Shown here: positions 23,963 through 35,718 of the stretch, in pieces
Layout of the letters: each line of letters begins with the position of its first letter
Numbering within the stretch: the first letter of the stretch is position 1
Assembly: GCA_021234155.1 (NCBI GenBank)
Contig: JAJEKV010000006.1
Coordinates: 7,160,435 to 7,224,434, forward strand
Direction: 5' to 3'
Source of the DNA: Isoetes taiwanensis
Taxonomy: Eukaryota; Streptophyta; Lycopodiopsida; Isoetales; Isoetaceae
Length of the DNA stretch: 64,000 bases
Program-made: the position numbers and the translations under genes
Notes under the pieces: generated by a model
Seen by the model: only the letters and a program-made list of their open reading frames with translations
Told to the model about the DNA's origin: nothing
The model's database searches: none

Positions 23963-24515
23963 CATGCGACCACCCACGTCACATATAATGCATCGGCGTG
24001 TCATATACATCACATATACATCTTGGCGTGTCATATACGCCACATATATGTACCGACGTGTCATATACGGCACATACGTCACATATATGTGATCGACGCG
24101 GTCATATACGCATACACATACGCCACATACGCACACATACGTCACATTTACGACGCCGCATGCGGCCACGCCGAAAACAAACACCGGGCGGTGACACTGC
24201 CGCCCACCAGCGCCAAGCCCACCCGGCGCCACGATGGGCCAAGCAATGTACGCCGCATGCGACGCGATGTCGCAAGCGCCCACGGCATGACACCCTCGTT
24301 CGCCCACTTGGCGCAAGCGCCCACCGGGCGTGACACCCGCCGCCCACCTGGGCGAACGCCCACCGGGCGTGGCCAGATCCGCCACGCCACGGCGGTGTTA
24401 GATGTCGCACCACACGTCGCATGCGATGTCAATGCGACGTCACGTCGCAGACACGTCGCATGGTGACGTCATTTGCGACGTCACGTCGCACAGACGTCGC
24501 AAGCCCACGTCGCTA
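23963..24515. repeat. GC-rich tandem-repeat block
   Basis: It has three sub-blocks. From 23963 to 24150 are variants of GTCATATAC/CACATATA about every 25-30 bp. From 24170 to 24380 are copies of the near-palindrome CGCCCACCGGGCG. From 24390 to 24510 are repeated GCGACGTCACGTCGCA units. The long ORFs here on both strands are by-products of the repeats. CpG is unusually dense compared with the AT-rich flanks. Confidence 0.8.
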
Positions 24516-25084
24516 AATGTCCATTCTCTTGTTGTGCATTACAGTATGAAACAGGTACATTAGAACTACTTGAAGCAGCATAAAACAAAACCATTAGCAA
24601 ATCTGCATGCAGATAATATGAATTTATAAACTGCCATATCCCACATGCTAATCCGTCTTCATAGTGTATCAAAAAGTATTTGTGTCAGACATGTTGAAAC
24701 AAACGCATTAACATTTTAGTGGAAAATTGTGCAGAGCTTTTAGTTTTAGCCTGATAGATGGAGTTGATTAGCAAAGACTTCCTCTGAGCAGTATGATCGA
24801 TTGAACGCCCTAGTATCTAAGCTTGTTATCCAGAGTTCAACTCTACTGATATCAAAGACGAAATATCCCAATATCAAAATACTGGATAGAATATGTTACA
24901 ACAATTACAGTGGGAATATTCAGTCATCTCACTTTCTTATTTTCCAACCATGATTTATCAATCAATGTGCAAAGCCGGGATTATCCTAAAGTAATTTTCG
25001 ACGTGTTATTAGAGATGGTTTTCAAGGACATGATGGTTTTTACAAACAAACTCAAATAACCAACATCTAAAAATAAGAAATCAA

Positions 25085-26520
25085 GGAGGATTACCTGAAG
25101 AGTCATCCATAGAAGCAGCTTGAAATTTCTCTAATGCTCCATGAAATGACAACATTCACTTGAAAAAAGATTATCTCAAGGTCGTGCTTAATGCCTCGCA
25201 TGCTCCTCTTATATAAGAGATCACGTTTGTTTGTAATAACAGCAGATAACCTATATGTTGAAGTGCACTACGATTAAATAATACCTGGAAAAAGGTTAAG
25301 AGTTTTAGTCTCGAAGGTCTGAAACTTAAGAACGAAAGACTGGTTCTAAGCATAAAGAACAAACCTAATAAGACAACTCGAACTTGCATTTTACAGTTCT
25401 GGAAAAGGAGAGCCTGTAAGGCCAATTGATCTTCATGCGCGCGGTCTATAAAAGTTCCATTTATATGAAAAACAAACATAAAGATTATAGCATTCATGAA
25501 CTGACTGTAAAGATATGTAACCATGGCAATTTTTTTGCCCTTTAACTGGCATTCATTTTTTAACATGCATTTACAAAAAAAACAACAGGCCATAGCAAAC
25601 CAATGTATGCTAGCCAATTTGAAGAAAAAGCTCTAGCGCTCCAAATGTTTTGGCAAGCCAGTGACAGCTTGATGCAAAAGTCACCTTATGAGAAATGTTG
25701 CAGAAGTTGGATGTCTATGTTTCTTGCAACTCCAAAAGGGGAATGAAATGTGAAGGAGCTTCACCATTGCCATAGCTATTTAGAAAGATTTTGGGGTTTC
25801 TGTTCTGAACGACAATTCCTTGGATAGGTGACATCATTGCACAAAGCACCCATGTCATAACATGAGGCAAACATCAAAATGTCACATACCACAGACCTGA
25901 TATTGCTGGTGTAAGAGAGCTTTCCCCTACTATCATGCTTATTACAAAAAGTGCAAGGACCAACACAAAAACTTGAAGTGCTTTGTGCTTTTGAAACAGT
26001 TGCTTGATCCATAAGCTCCTCATATTTCTATTTTACAGATCAAGACTATATTCTGACAACTTTCTATCCTCTGGATTTTGATTTGACTTAACAATAAAGG
26101 CCTTCAGTATTAGAATATTGGCACGAAGAACTTCAGCTGCAACAAAAGGACCAAGAACAGCTAAATTTAGAACGAAATGAGAAAAGACTTGCCTTTGGAA
26201 AGTGCATTCGTGCAACTTTTCCTATTTCTCTCACCCTCCTCGATACCATATCTTGCAAATGCGATACTATCATCCAGCAAAGAAATTTCTACCTTGTCTA
26301 CTGATTCAACAGCTGAAATCACCTCATAAGATCCATTGCTAGAATTCAAATCTTCAATACATGGCAAGCTGCGGAACCTACAGCAGGATCCAATAATTCG
26401 ATCAACTTCTCTTCCAAATGCGACCACGTTGCCTGATACAGATCGACCAATCTTGGATTTTCTCGGCAACTGATTCAGTTTGCCTTCTGCAATTCAATTC
26501 CACGACTTTGTAGCTTCGAA
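25085..26520 (-). CDS. Possible small-exon gene, unknown product
   Basis: Minus-strand pieces look like exons with plausible splice sites. The first, 26167-26469, reads GRSVSGNVVAFGREVD and IAFARYGIEEGERN. The second, about 26045-26136 after a TTGTTGCAG acceptor, reads AEVLRANILILKAF. Later short pieces lie at about 25375-25413 (ALLFQNCKMQVRVVLL), 25285-25318 and near 25095-25150 (ALEKFQAASMDDSS), each with GT donors. I do not recognise the protein. Phases between exons could not all be verified and the gene may be partial. From 24520 to 25085 nothing else is seen. Confidence 0.35.
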
Positions 26521-27392
26521 TCTGAGACTTCTGTCTGCTCCAATCCCCTGTAAAACCTCAAGAAGCTCGAGAATTGGTTTGATCTAGCTGTGGCGGACCT
26601 CACTAACGGAAAAAAATGCAAAGTATTGTAGCTTCAAAACCACTCCCGGCCAACATTACGAAAATACTCCCGCAACCAGGAGAGGGAACGCCCATGCATC
26701 TTCACATGCGGCGTTCTGGGCACGGTTACCAACACCCTCCCATTTTAATAAATAAGATTTGGTCATAGGTTCAAACCTTGCCAATGTCATTTATATTTGG
26801 GAGTTGGTTATTAGGGGTATACGATGATGATCCCCAACGTAGTAGAACTTAAAAAGCCTATACATGTCCTCCACTTCGGCTGCAGCAAGGCAGTGGGATA
26901 AACTAGCTAGTCTGTACAAGATGAGTCTAGTATGGACCTTAAACAAGGTAATAAAAAATCAATGGGACTATGGCAGGTGGCACTAGGATGGTGAGACTAA
27001 AAAGCCGTGCCCCTAGAGTTGTCCCTAGGACCTAGATTCCAAAGGCGGGATTAAATCCTAAAGTATGCATGTAAGGCAAGAGTTTTGCCCAACGGATGTG
27101 TGGTGAGTTGGTATAGGCCTAGTAATGCCAAAATAAATGTACATTTGGTCATGGGTTCACACCTTTCCAATGTCAATTATATTTGGGACTTGGCAAGCAA
27201 CTTTGTGGTATTTCCATGCAGAAGAATCTTCCATGGATAGTCCAAAATCTGAGGGGAGGGATGGATCGTCCAACGTCCACAAAAAGTGTACATTTTGCCA
27301 CCCTACAAGAACTCGATGCTAAGGAGAATGTGTCTAATAATAGCTTAGCATTACGAAGATTCTCAAATTTCGACAATTAGGAACAAAAAGTG
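26521..27392. other. No gene; two B-box-like repeats
   Basis: A roughly 50-bp segment beginning ATTTGGTCATAGGTTC occurs at about 26757 and again at about 27147. Its core GGTTCAAACC matches a tRNA B box, so a SINE remnant is possible. No coding features are supported. Confidence 0.45.
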
Positions 27393-29663
27393 TCATTCCA
27401 GATATTGGTTATATACCTCTTGAGAACCATCGTCCATTGGGAGGCCTTGAATAACGCCATCTTGGGTAGCCACGGAGAAGAGCTGGGATAATACTTCTGC
27501 CACAATTGTGAAAAGCAAGGGTGCTAAGGGACAACCTTGCCGAATTTCTCTACCCACTACAAAAATATCAGATGGCTCACCCTGGAAAAGGACAGTAGAT
27601 CTGGCTGATGTATGGAGCTTCATGACATTCCGTGTGAATGACTCCCCAAACCCAAGTGCAAGAAGACACTTCTCCAAGAAACCCCAATCAACACTATCGT
27701 AAGCTTTAGCAAAATCAAGCTTAAGATACACCGCTCTATGACCACAGAATCGGGCCCAATATATTCCTTCATATCACAGCACCACGTTGTTGAGAATACT
27801 GACGACGAGGGAGAAAGCCGCATTGTGTTGACGAGATAGCGTCACCAAGATCTCTGGACTCTTACGCCAATGTCTTAGCAAAGATCTTGTACGAGAGGAA
27901 AGCAATGTAATAGGTCGCTAGTCATAAATAGTCTTGGGATCCTTGCTCTTTGGAATGAGAGAGATAGAACACAGATTCAAAAATCTTATCAAGGCTCTAA
28001 ATCTCGAAACTCACAAAAGGTATCAGATATATCATCCTCCAACCGGTCCAAGACTTACGAAAGAATTCAATAGGAAAGCCATCAAGACCAGGGCATTTGT
28101 CCCTTTTCAAGAGAGCCACATTTTGCTTTTAAGTCCTCCTTCACGATATTGGACTCAAGAAGCAACCTCGCTCTTAAACAATGCGACGCGACCTTAGTCA
28201 ACACGGCCAATTGCATGTCCTTTCCGAAAGGGCAATGGGTGTCGGGCAAAGAATGAAGAAAAGTGATGATGAAGATACCGCTTAAGATTCACCGGATCGG
28301 AGATAAGAGCGTCATCGGCAACACCAAAGAATGTATAGAAGTGGCGAAGTTTCCTTCTTCTTGCGGCCGCTAAAAAAAGAACGGGTACATCTATCTCCAT
28401 CCTTGAACCATCGCAACCCGCCTTCACCTTGGCCGGTAACTTTTACGTTTCCATAGCCTTGATCCGAGATAATAACTCCTTTTCTCGACTCCACTAGTAT
28501 GGCCTGGCTTGAGTACTTCTAATTCTCGGTACAATGCGGTCAATAGTCCTCTTCAGCCAGCGACTCGACTCTCCCATATTCTTTTGCAAATGACTTCACT
28601 GCAGACAATGCTGCGACAACCCCAGACATGCCCCTACGAGGTGAGAAGCCCGAGACCAAGCCCGACTACAGCCAAGTTTGAACTCATCATCCTCCAAGTA
28701 CTTGCAATTAAGCTTAAAGTAGGTCCTGGTAGGCCGATGACAATTAGCCACATCATTAGTTAGGAGTTGTGGATTATGATCAGACACGGAGCTATCCAGA
28801 AGATTTGAGCGACGAAAATCCGCTAGCCGAGCAGCTGCACAAGTATTAAAGTATCCTCTATCATGCCTTGCATAAGCTCTGCAAGCTCCTGTCCAACCAT
28901 TACACCATGTAAAGGACTGATCACCATCAATCTCTATAAGCTGACCATCATGTAAAAGGCGTAACCATTGTTCTCGCTCGAATCCTTGCACCACTTCAGA
29001 GCCGCGACCACTTCTATCTCTTTCCGTATCGACCATATTAAAGTCGCCAATGAGCAACCATGCAACATTATGCCCAAGCTGAAGAACTTTACTCCTCAGA
29101 GTTGCCCACAAAGCACCACGCTGACGAGGTCTATTATGAGCATATACATTTATCAAATCCCATTCTTGGCCCTTATCTTTCCATTTGATTATTATCCACC
29201 GCCCGAACCTATCTGTTTGAGTAAAAGTGACATCCACAGAAGACTTCCATTGCAGTAAGCACACCAGCCTTAGATGCATCAGCAATAGACACCAAGACAT
29301 TATAGTCACGTCCAAATACATTAGCTACTTTATGTACATCACCTCGGCGGCATTTATGCTCTTGAAGGCAACAAAAGATCATGGAAAACTTAGACAGGTA
29401 AAGAGACAACCTGCTTCTTTTACTTGGGGAAGAAGCCACTCCCCTTACATTCCAAGACAACAGGTTCATGTGGCTAAAATATTATGTTCCACCTCCATAC
29501 CAATAGAGCCAGCATCAACCATGTCCATCTCGCATGGTTCTGAAGGGAGGTCAGCCCATCTCGTCCTGGAAATTGGCAAGGAGGAGCCTCCTCTCTGTTC
29601 CACCCTTCCATTGTTTTGTTCAGCACTTAGTGAGGTCAAAGTTTTGCAATGTCTCCCGTTCAT
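27393..29663 (-). mobile_element. LINE (L1-type), missing its 3' end
   Basis: On the minus strand the order is: an ORF1-like tail (29466-29663); an endonuclease start, LLSWNVRGV (29209-29469); the endonuclease body (28596-29321) with LLIGDFNMV and SVSDHNP; an RT thumb-side stretch with WFKDGDRCTRSFF (28312-28494); and the RT core (27393-27731) with KLDFAKAYDSVDW and RQGCPLAPLLF. The YADD box and everything after it are absent. Several frameshifts make it inactive. It lies head to head with the next LINE. Confidence 0.85.
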
Positions 29664-29689
29664 CTGGTACCTTCTTCGATTCCGTGCAT

Positions 29690-32058
29690 ACTGTGGGTTA
29701 GATGTTCAGTCTCATGTCTCTCACTCTCATGCAAGTCTTGGTATGATCAAGCATGCCGAATAGCCAAAAGGAAATGGAGGGACTGCCATGATGATAGCAA
29801 AACAGCCCTAAGAAAGGCATATCAGAGGATCATAAAGGCGAAAAAGAGACAATTTGTACTAAAGTAGCGGGGAGACCTTGATCACCAATACCAAAATGAT
29901 CCAAAATCGTTTTGGAAAAAGCTCAAAAGCACTAAGCACACAGAAATCCCGCTTGCTACAAGTGAGCTATGGAACCAAGTTAAACACTTATATCACGATG
30001 ATAGCATCGAGGCCCCACTAAAAGTGAGGTCTGATATAATTTTTACAAAAGAATAAGTGGCTGTTGGCATTGATAGTCTTGCAAATGGCAAAGCAAAGGA
30101 TCAAAACGGGATATGTGCCGAGCATCTTAAATGGGCAGGAGGCGGCATCCATACAATAATAGCACGCATGTTTACCTTAGCAATGCAACAAGGATTCCCA
30201 CAGGAGTGGCAGCTCAACCGAATTGTTCCAGTGCATAAGAGTGGTTCCATGCTAGACAGAAACAATTACATAACTCTCATGGTAAGTAATTTGTTCTCTA
30301 AATTATTTGCAAATATTGTAGAGAAAAAAATTAGTCTTTGGGCTGAGCATAACGGAAAAAGAGCCAAAACCCAAGCAGGTTTTAGGGCTAAAATGTCCAC
30401 ATTCGACCATTTGCTTGCATTAAAATGCATTTTTGATGCGGTCAAGGGGACCAGAAAACCTCTATATGTCACATTTATAAACTTTCGCAAGGCATTTGAC
30501 AAAGTTCCCAGGAATAGATTATGGGAAAGAATGGAGTAATTATGTGTCCCTAAACACTTGCAGGATGCAGTTCAAATGCTCTATGAGAAAGTTTTAGTAC
30601 AGTTATCAATGCCATTCAAAAGTGAGATATCGGATACAGTTGAAAGTAACATTGGAGTGAAACAAGGATGCCCCTTGTCTCCTACTATATTTGGTCTCTT
30701 TATTGACAGCCTGGAAGAATGGTTACATAATAACTGTGATGGAGGCACTGAGATTCAAGGATATGTGATCCAATTGCTCCTATATGCTGATGATGTGGTG
30801 CTATTTGCACGATCCCAGGTACACATGCAGCAATTACTTGATCAATTGGCTGCTTTCTGTAACAAAACGGGGATGCAAGTCAATCTAGAGAAGACGAAAA
30901 CCATGACAGTAGGTGCGCTCAAGAAGGAACATGGGTTTCTCTATTTGGGCGAAAAAGTTGAGATATGCGAGACATATAAATATCTGGGAATTACTATTAG
31001 CAGGAATCATAAATGGCATCAATGCATACAACAAAGAATTGAAAGCAGGCAGAAGGCATTGTATTCTATGCAAAGCATGTGCAGGAAAACCCACATATGG
31101 GCATGGCCACTAAAGAAAAAACTGTATGAATCTCTAGTCCAAAGCATAGTATTATATGGGGCTGAAATTTGGGGACCAGGGCTGCCACAAGGCTCTTGGG
31201 ATGATATTGAATAGATACACAAGAAGTTTCTCAGGCTGGAATTGGGTGTAAAGGCGCAAACCCCATATCCGATGATGCTAGCCGAATGCGGCACTATGCC
31301 ACTTGAAGGGGAAGCTTTACTCAAATGCATTAGGTACCTTGCTAAAATAAAAAAGATGGACGCCATACGCATTCCTTATTATGCTTGCCTGAACACTGAA
31401 CATAAAGGATGGTTTGCTGATGTCAAGACATGGCTTGAAAGATGGGATATCATGTGGGAAGAGGCAATTTCCATTGATAACCTGAGAACATGGGTCTATG
31501 AAAAGGTTAGAAGAAAAATGTGGATGAGCCCAAAGACTAAGATGATATTGTACAAGATGCATATGAATCCTACATTGGATGAGGCAATACATCTAAAGGA
31601 GAACTTATCGATAAAGAAGAGGCACAATATCAACAGGATCCGGCTCAGCTCGCACCATCTAGGTGTGGAGGTTGGGAGATGGGGTACTACTCCGAGAACC
31701 ATGAGATGCTGCAAAGTATGCGGCAAAGATGAGATAGAAGATGAAGACCATGTCATACTTAAGTGTCCAGCCTATAGTATAATACGAGACAGATATGGCA
31801 TCAACGTGCCTGATTTACATACCTTTTTTGGGTTGGAAGAAAATAGAATTGGATCCTTTTTAATTGAGACTCTACAGCATAGAGAGAGTTGTACTAAAAA
31901 TGTAAATACCCTAATAGAAGAAGAGGATGCATTGAGTGAGAATGAGGAATTGGAAACTCATCTAATTTTTTATGACTATGATGTATAATAATGTCGTCTT
32001 ATAGGCCTGGGAGGCCTCCCAAAAGACTTAATACACTTCATTTCACTTCACTTCTTCA
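29690..32058 (+). mobile_element. LINE, 5'-truncated, nearly intact RT
   Basis: It begins with the endonuclease-RT linker (SWYDQACRIAKRKW, near 29728). The RT runs from 30057 with QAGFRAKMSTFDHL, FRKAFDKVP, GVKQGCPLSPTIFGLFID and the catalytic LLYADDVVLFA (near 30785). It ends in a cysteine-histidine cluster CCKVCGKDEIEDEDHVILKC (near 31710). Only three stops interrupt it (near 29865, 30537 and 31212). The 3' end is a short repeat of TTCACTTCAC units (32037-32055), the usual tail type for such elements. It is a young but inactive copy. Confidence 0.88.
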
Positions 32059-34600
32059 TAGATGCCTCGCATGATGCCGTCATATTGATCCCTGGTTGGC
32101 TCATCCCTGATTCTTGCAATTATTTCTTTGCCTATAAGTATTCGGGGTATCGTCCCGAACCAGATTTCCTTTCTAAGGCTCGATCTAGAGTAGGAGATTG
32201 CATTCTATCTAATAACCTTAACCAGCAGCCACATCTAATTACCATTTTAACTACAAAATTGATCTGTACTAACCTTCATACAGTCAAAGAAGAAGAAGAA
32301 ATGAAGAAGAAGCGCTCATCCAAGTTCCCCGTCCAAGAAGAAATATATGTAGAGATAAGTGGCATGCATGGCAAGAGAAAATAAATGACACATTACATGC
32401 CAACGTCGCAATAGTGAAAAGGATTGACTTCGAATTTAAAAAAAAAAAAGGCGAGAAAATAGAAATTGGAATGTTGCTGCCTTTATAAGACTTCGAGCAA
32501 AAATGGCTAGCTTTTTGCCCCCTCCATTTCTTCATATTGTTCATCCACATAGCATCTCCCTTTCGCTAAGCAAGGATTGGTTGTGGATTTGATAGATCTA
32601 TTATTGTTTAAATCTGGTGGCTTTTTCCTCATTCGTGGTTTAATCTTCTTTGAGATGACTAAATCCTCTGTCTTTTTGCAATCTATGTTTAATTTTGCTA
32701 CTCAATTGTCACACATTTTTGTCGCAAATTTCTCCAGATGTGCAGACCTTAAATAGAAACAAACTTATATATGTAGAGATAATGTAATATTGTCTACAAA
32801 AGAAGAGAATATTGTAGTACGTTCCCCCAACCCCACCATAAAAAAAAAACCATTTTTACATTAGTAACGGTGCCCAGCAACAGTGCCCAGCGTTGCTGGG
32901 CATAATTTGGAAACCTGTAAATATTTGGAACCTCTTTGTTTCTCCAATCAAGCTTCCTGCGAACTCTTTGTTCTCTAATCATGCTTTTTTATCCCTAATT
33001 GAGCTTCATGTTCTTAACTGTCTCTAGTGCTCAAGAAGCTGCAAGCTGCCTTTTTTTGCACATCACCTTGCCACTTTGTAATGAGACACTCAATAAAGAC
33101 ACTTGTTAGAAGGTGTATATTAGTTTGCTCTTGTTAAGGGAGCCTCTAATATACATCCCTGTCAAAGGTTGTGCTAGGAACTTTAATGTCTGGTCTTCTT
33201 TGTCAAAGGTCCATATTGCAGAATCAACAATACATTGTAATTTGGTATTGTAGTCTTGTATGCCATATCCAGTCTCCAAATTCACAATCACCAAAACGCG
33301 TGTTCTTAAGTTGCATTTATGTAAAATAACTACCATGTCCAAAACCAGGCACTGAATTTTGAATTTAAAAAACCCTCGAGGTTTCTTCCTCACAGGCGAC
33401 TTCCCTTCATTGATGTTCTATTCAGTTTGAAGTATTCTAATAGATTCTATATTATAGAAGCTACCAATGACCGATAGAAAACTTTCATGCATGCAGCCAT
33501 TCATGCTTTATTTGTGAATTGGCAGACTAAGTTTTGTACTTGCGTTCTTACTGTGATGGAATGTTAGCAACTCAAGTAGGAGGAGGAAACCTATCAAGCT
33601 TTCATTTGAAAACTGAGAACACTACAAGGCACAAAGATTAACAAAATAATATTAACATAGGAAAACGTTCGTATAGAGACAGTGCATCCGGATCGAATAC
33701 ATTTGTTGGTAATTTATGTACAGCTATAAAATATATGAAGACAATGGCATGTCACTTACACTTAAAACATGCCAGAATATAATGATTAAGCCATACACCA
33801 ATTTCCAACTATCTGGCTCCAAGAGCAAGCTATAATTTTTGTATTGCTTCCCGGCAAATGTCTAGGCTCATAAACTATTTTGCCACGAAGTGCGGGAACA
33901 CCTTCAGCTACATTACCTGTTCCAATTGTGATCCACGCATTTTATATGGCTAAATTGTTCATGTTAGCATTGAGCACCAGCAACGCATGTTGTAAGGATA
34001 AGGCCAAGCAAAATATTAAATGTAACTTGATCTCATTATGGACATCTACAAATATCCAAACTTCTACATATTGCCTAATATGGCAGTCATTTTGAAACTG
34101 GAAATCAATAAACTGAAGCTCTTGGAGTGTTCTCATGGAATGTCAAAAAAAGGATTTTGATCTTTGGCTTGGGATTCTAAAATGCCAATGCATAAGCCTT
34201 GCTGTTGAAACATAACCCCATCTCTGAACATAGCAATCCACTACTAGCTATAACTTCAAACCCTAATTCATGCTCAAATCTTGCTGCTTCTGTATCAACA
34301 TAACATAAATAAAAAGCAAGGTAAGAATGATAATATTGTGAGTATAAAGTAAAACTCATGATTCAGATGGAATTCCATGATTTCATTATTTGGAGAAAAT
34401 AACGCAATTTTGAGAATTTTAAGCACACCTAATTTGCTCAAGCACAAATACTTTCACCTAGTTCTCGAGCCCAAGAAACTTGAGGTCAGTAAAATACACA
34501 TGTACATACAAATTATGTGTTATACTTGTACGTGTACATGATACTTGTAGAAGCCCAATAATGGCCCTACATTCTACACCAATAATTCACATCAATAATT
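32059..34600. other. AT-rich intergenic DNA
   Basis: No supported gene. It has an imperfect inverted repeat TGCCCAGCAAC/GTTGCTGGGCA around 32867-32899, and at about 34298-34380 an 85-bp segment related to 44889-44985 and 1276-1375. Confidence 0.6.
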
Positions 34601-34609
34601 TTACTTCAC

Positions 34610-34618
34610 TATAAAAAT
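34610..34618 (+). promoter_or_regulatory. TATA box of small gene A
   Basis: CACTATAAAAATAG lies 43 bp before the ATG at 34653, which implies a leader of only about 10-15 nt. The same TATA-to-ATG spacing is seen in the tandem copy at 35295, and about 50 bp upstream of the TATA box is also conserved. Confidence 0.65.
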
Positions 34619-34652
34619 AGCTCGACTCGGGGGTAGAGGGCATTCATCTTCC

Positions 34653-34895
34653 ATGGCTTTCTCGATGCCTCGTCCAGAGCACATCCGATCTTTCAAGTGC
34701 TACTTGAGCTACAACGATCTGAACGAATGCGCTAGAAATGGTATTAATCTTGATCCATGGCTCCAATCTAAAGCTGATGGTCCTGCTAGTGCTTGCAAGA
34801 AGCTCACTCGTGTTGTGGTCCATATTTACTGGCTTCCTGATCAGGAAATCTATGAGCTGAATAGCATCACGATCTTTGGTGTTGATGATGAGTGA
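34653..34895 (+). CDS. Unrecognised 80-residue protein, tandem copy A
   Basis: This is an intact 80-codon ORF starting MAFSMPRPEHIRSFKC and ending in a D-D-E tail. It has no signal peptide or membrane segment and is mixed-charge, with a hydrophobic core segment VVVHIYWLPD near residue 54. The start is chosen because the same context (CCATGG after a short leader) and the same TATA spacing occur in the downstream copy. The paralogue at 35338 aligns over all 80 positions without a gap, with 32 identities by my count. Conserved features are a K-C pair, LDPxL, HxxWLP, YE and the acidic end. I know no family with this signature. It sits upstream of the DUF7869-type gene, which runs on the other strand. 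Confidence 0.65.
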   Translation: MAFSMPRPEHIRSFKCYLSYNDLNECARNGINLDPWLQSKADGPASACKKLTRVVVHIYWLPDQEIYELNSITIFGVDDE

Positions 34896-35294
34896 ATCTG
34901 TATCTGCTAAGGATATAATAATGACATGAGTACCTATGAAGTATGTATTACAATCAATGTTATCATTGATGACTAATGTATGTGTTTATGATATAATAAT
35001 GGTATGAGCACCTATAAACTATGCAAGGATGTAATAGCACATTGAATATTGTTTGATGTATCATACCTGAGTGTAGTGTAAGGGTGTGCTCTTCGACTTC
35101 CAGTATATCTGCACACCTGAATTACTCAAGCACAAAAACCTCTACCATATTAAAATCCACAAAACATGTTTTAAAAGCATACATATATCCATAGGAAAGA
35201 TGTATTATACTTGTTTGTATACAACAGCCTTATACACGAGCAATAATGGCGGTAAAGTCTACCCCAATAATTCACCTCAATAATTCTACTTCAC

Positions 35295-35303
35295 TATAAA
35301 AGC
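35295..35303 (+). promoter_or_regulatory. TATA box of small gene B
   Basis: CACTATAAAAGC lies 43 bp before the ATG at 35338, in a promoter related to that of copy A. The shared stretch CCAATAATTCACMTCAATAAT lies just upstream in both. Confidence 0.6.
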
Positions 35304-35337
35304 TTCTCACTTCGGGGCTAAAGTTCACTCATCTCCC

Positions 35338-35580
35338 ATGGATTTTTCGCCTTCATCAGTTCACCACATCGAGGCGATCAAGTGCTCAATGAGACACTCT
35401 GATCTTGTCGGTTGCTAAGACAAGGGTCTTCTTCTTGATCCCTACCTGCGAAGAAAAGCTTTGGGCGCTGAGATTCGTTGCCCTCAGCCGATTCGTGTTA
35501 TGATCCATCTGATTTGGCTTCCTGAGCGCAATAGCTATGAGATATCAGGGATCACCACTACAGCTAGTGATGATGAATGA
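35338..35580 (+). pseudogene. Tandem copy B of the 80-residue gene, with one stop
   Basis: It has the same length and register as copy A. It starts MDFSPSSVHHIEAIKC, has a TAA at codon 27, and then continues open to ASDDE and TGA. Apart from that one codon the frame is perfectly kept although about 60 percent of residues differ. So either the stop is very recent, or it is an assembly error, or it is read through. The promoter is also conserved. Confidence 0.6.
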
Positions 35581-35718
35581 ATCACCTGTTTAGCATTGTA
35601 TAGTGTAAGAGCTCTTGTGTTGAGATGAAAAATGCAAGGCGTAATGAATAATGACTAGTCTATTGTAACTTGCATGTTATATATGATATAGTAATTATGT
35701 AAAAGAGCATTGCATACC

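Noticed and set aside
23963-24515. CRISPR-like array or long GC-rich ORFs on both strands
   Set aside because: Repeat units vary in length and have no uniform spacers, the genome is eukaryotic, and the ORFs are open only because the short repeats lack stops.
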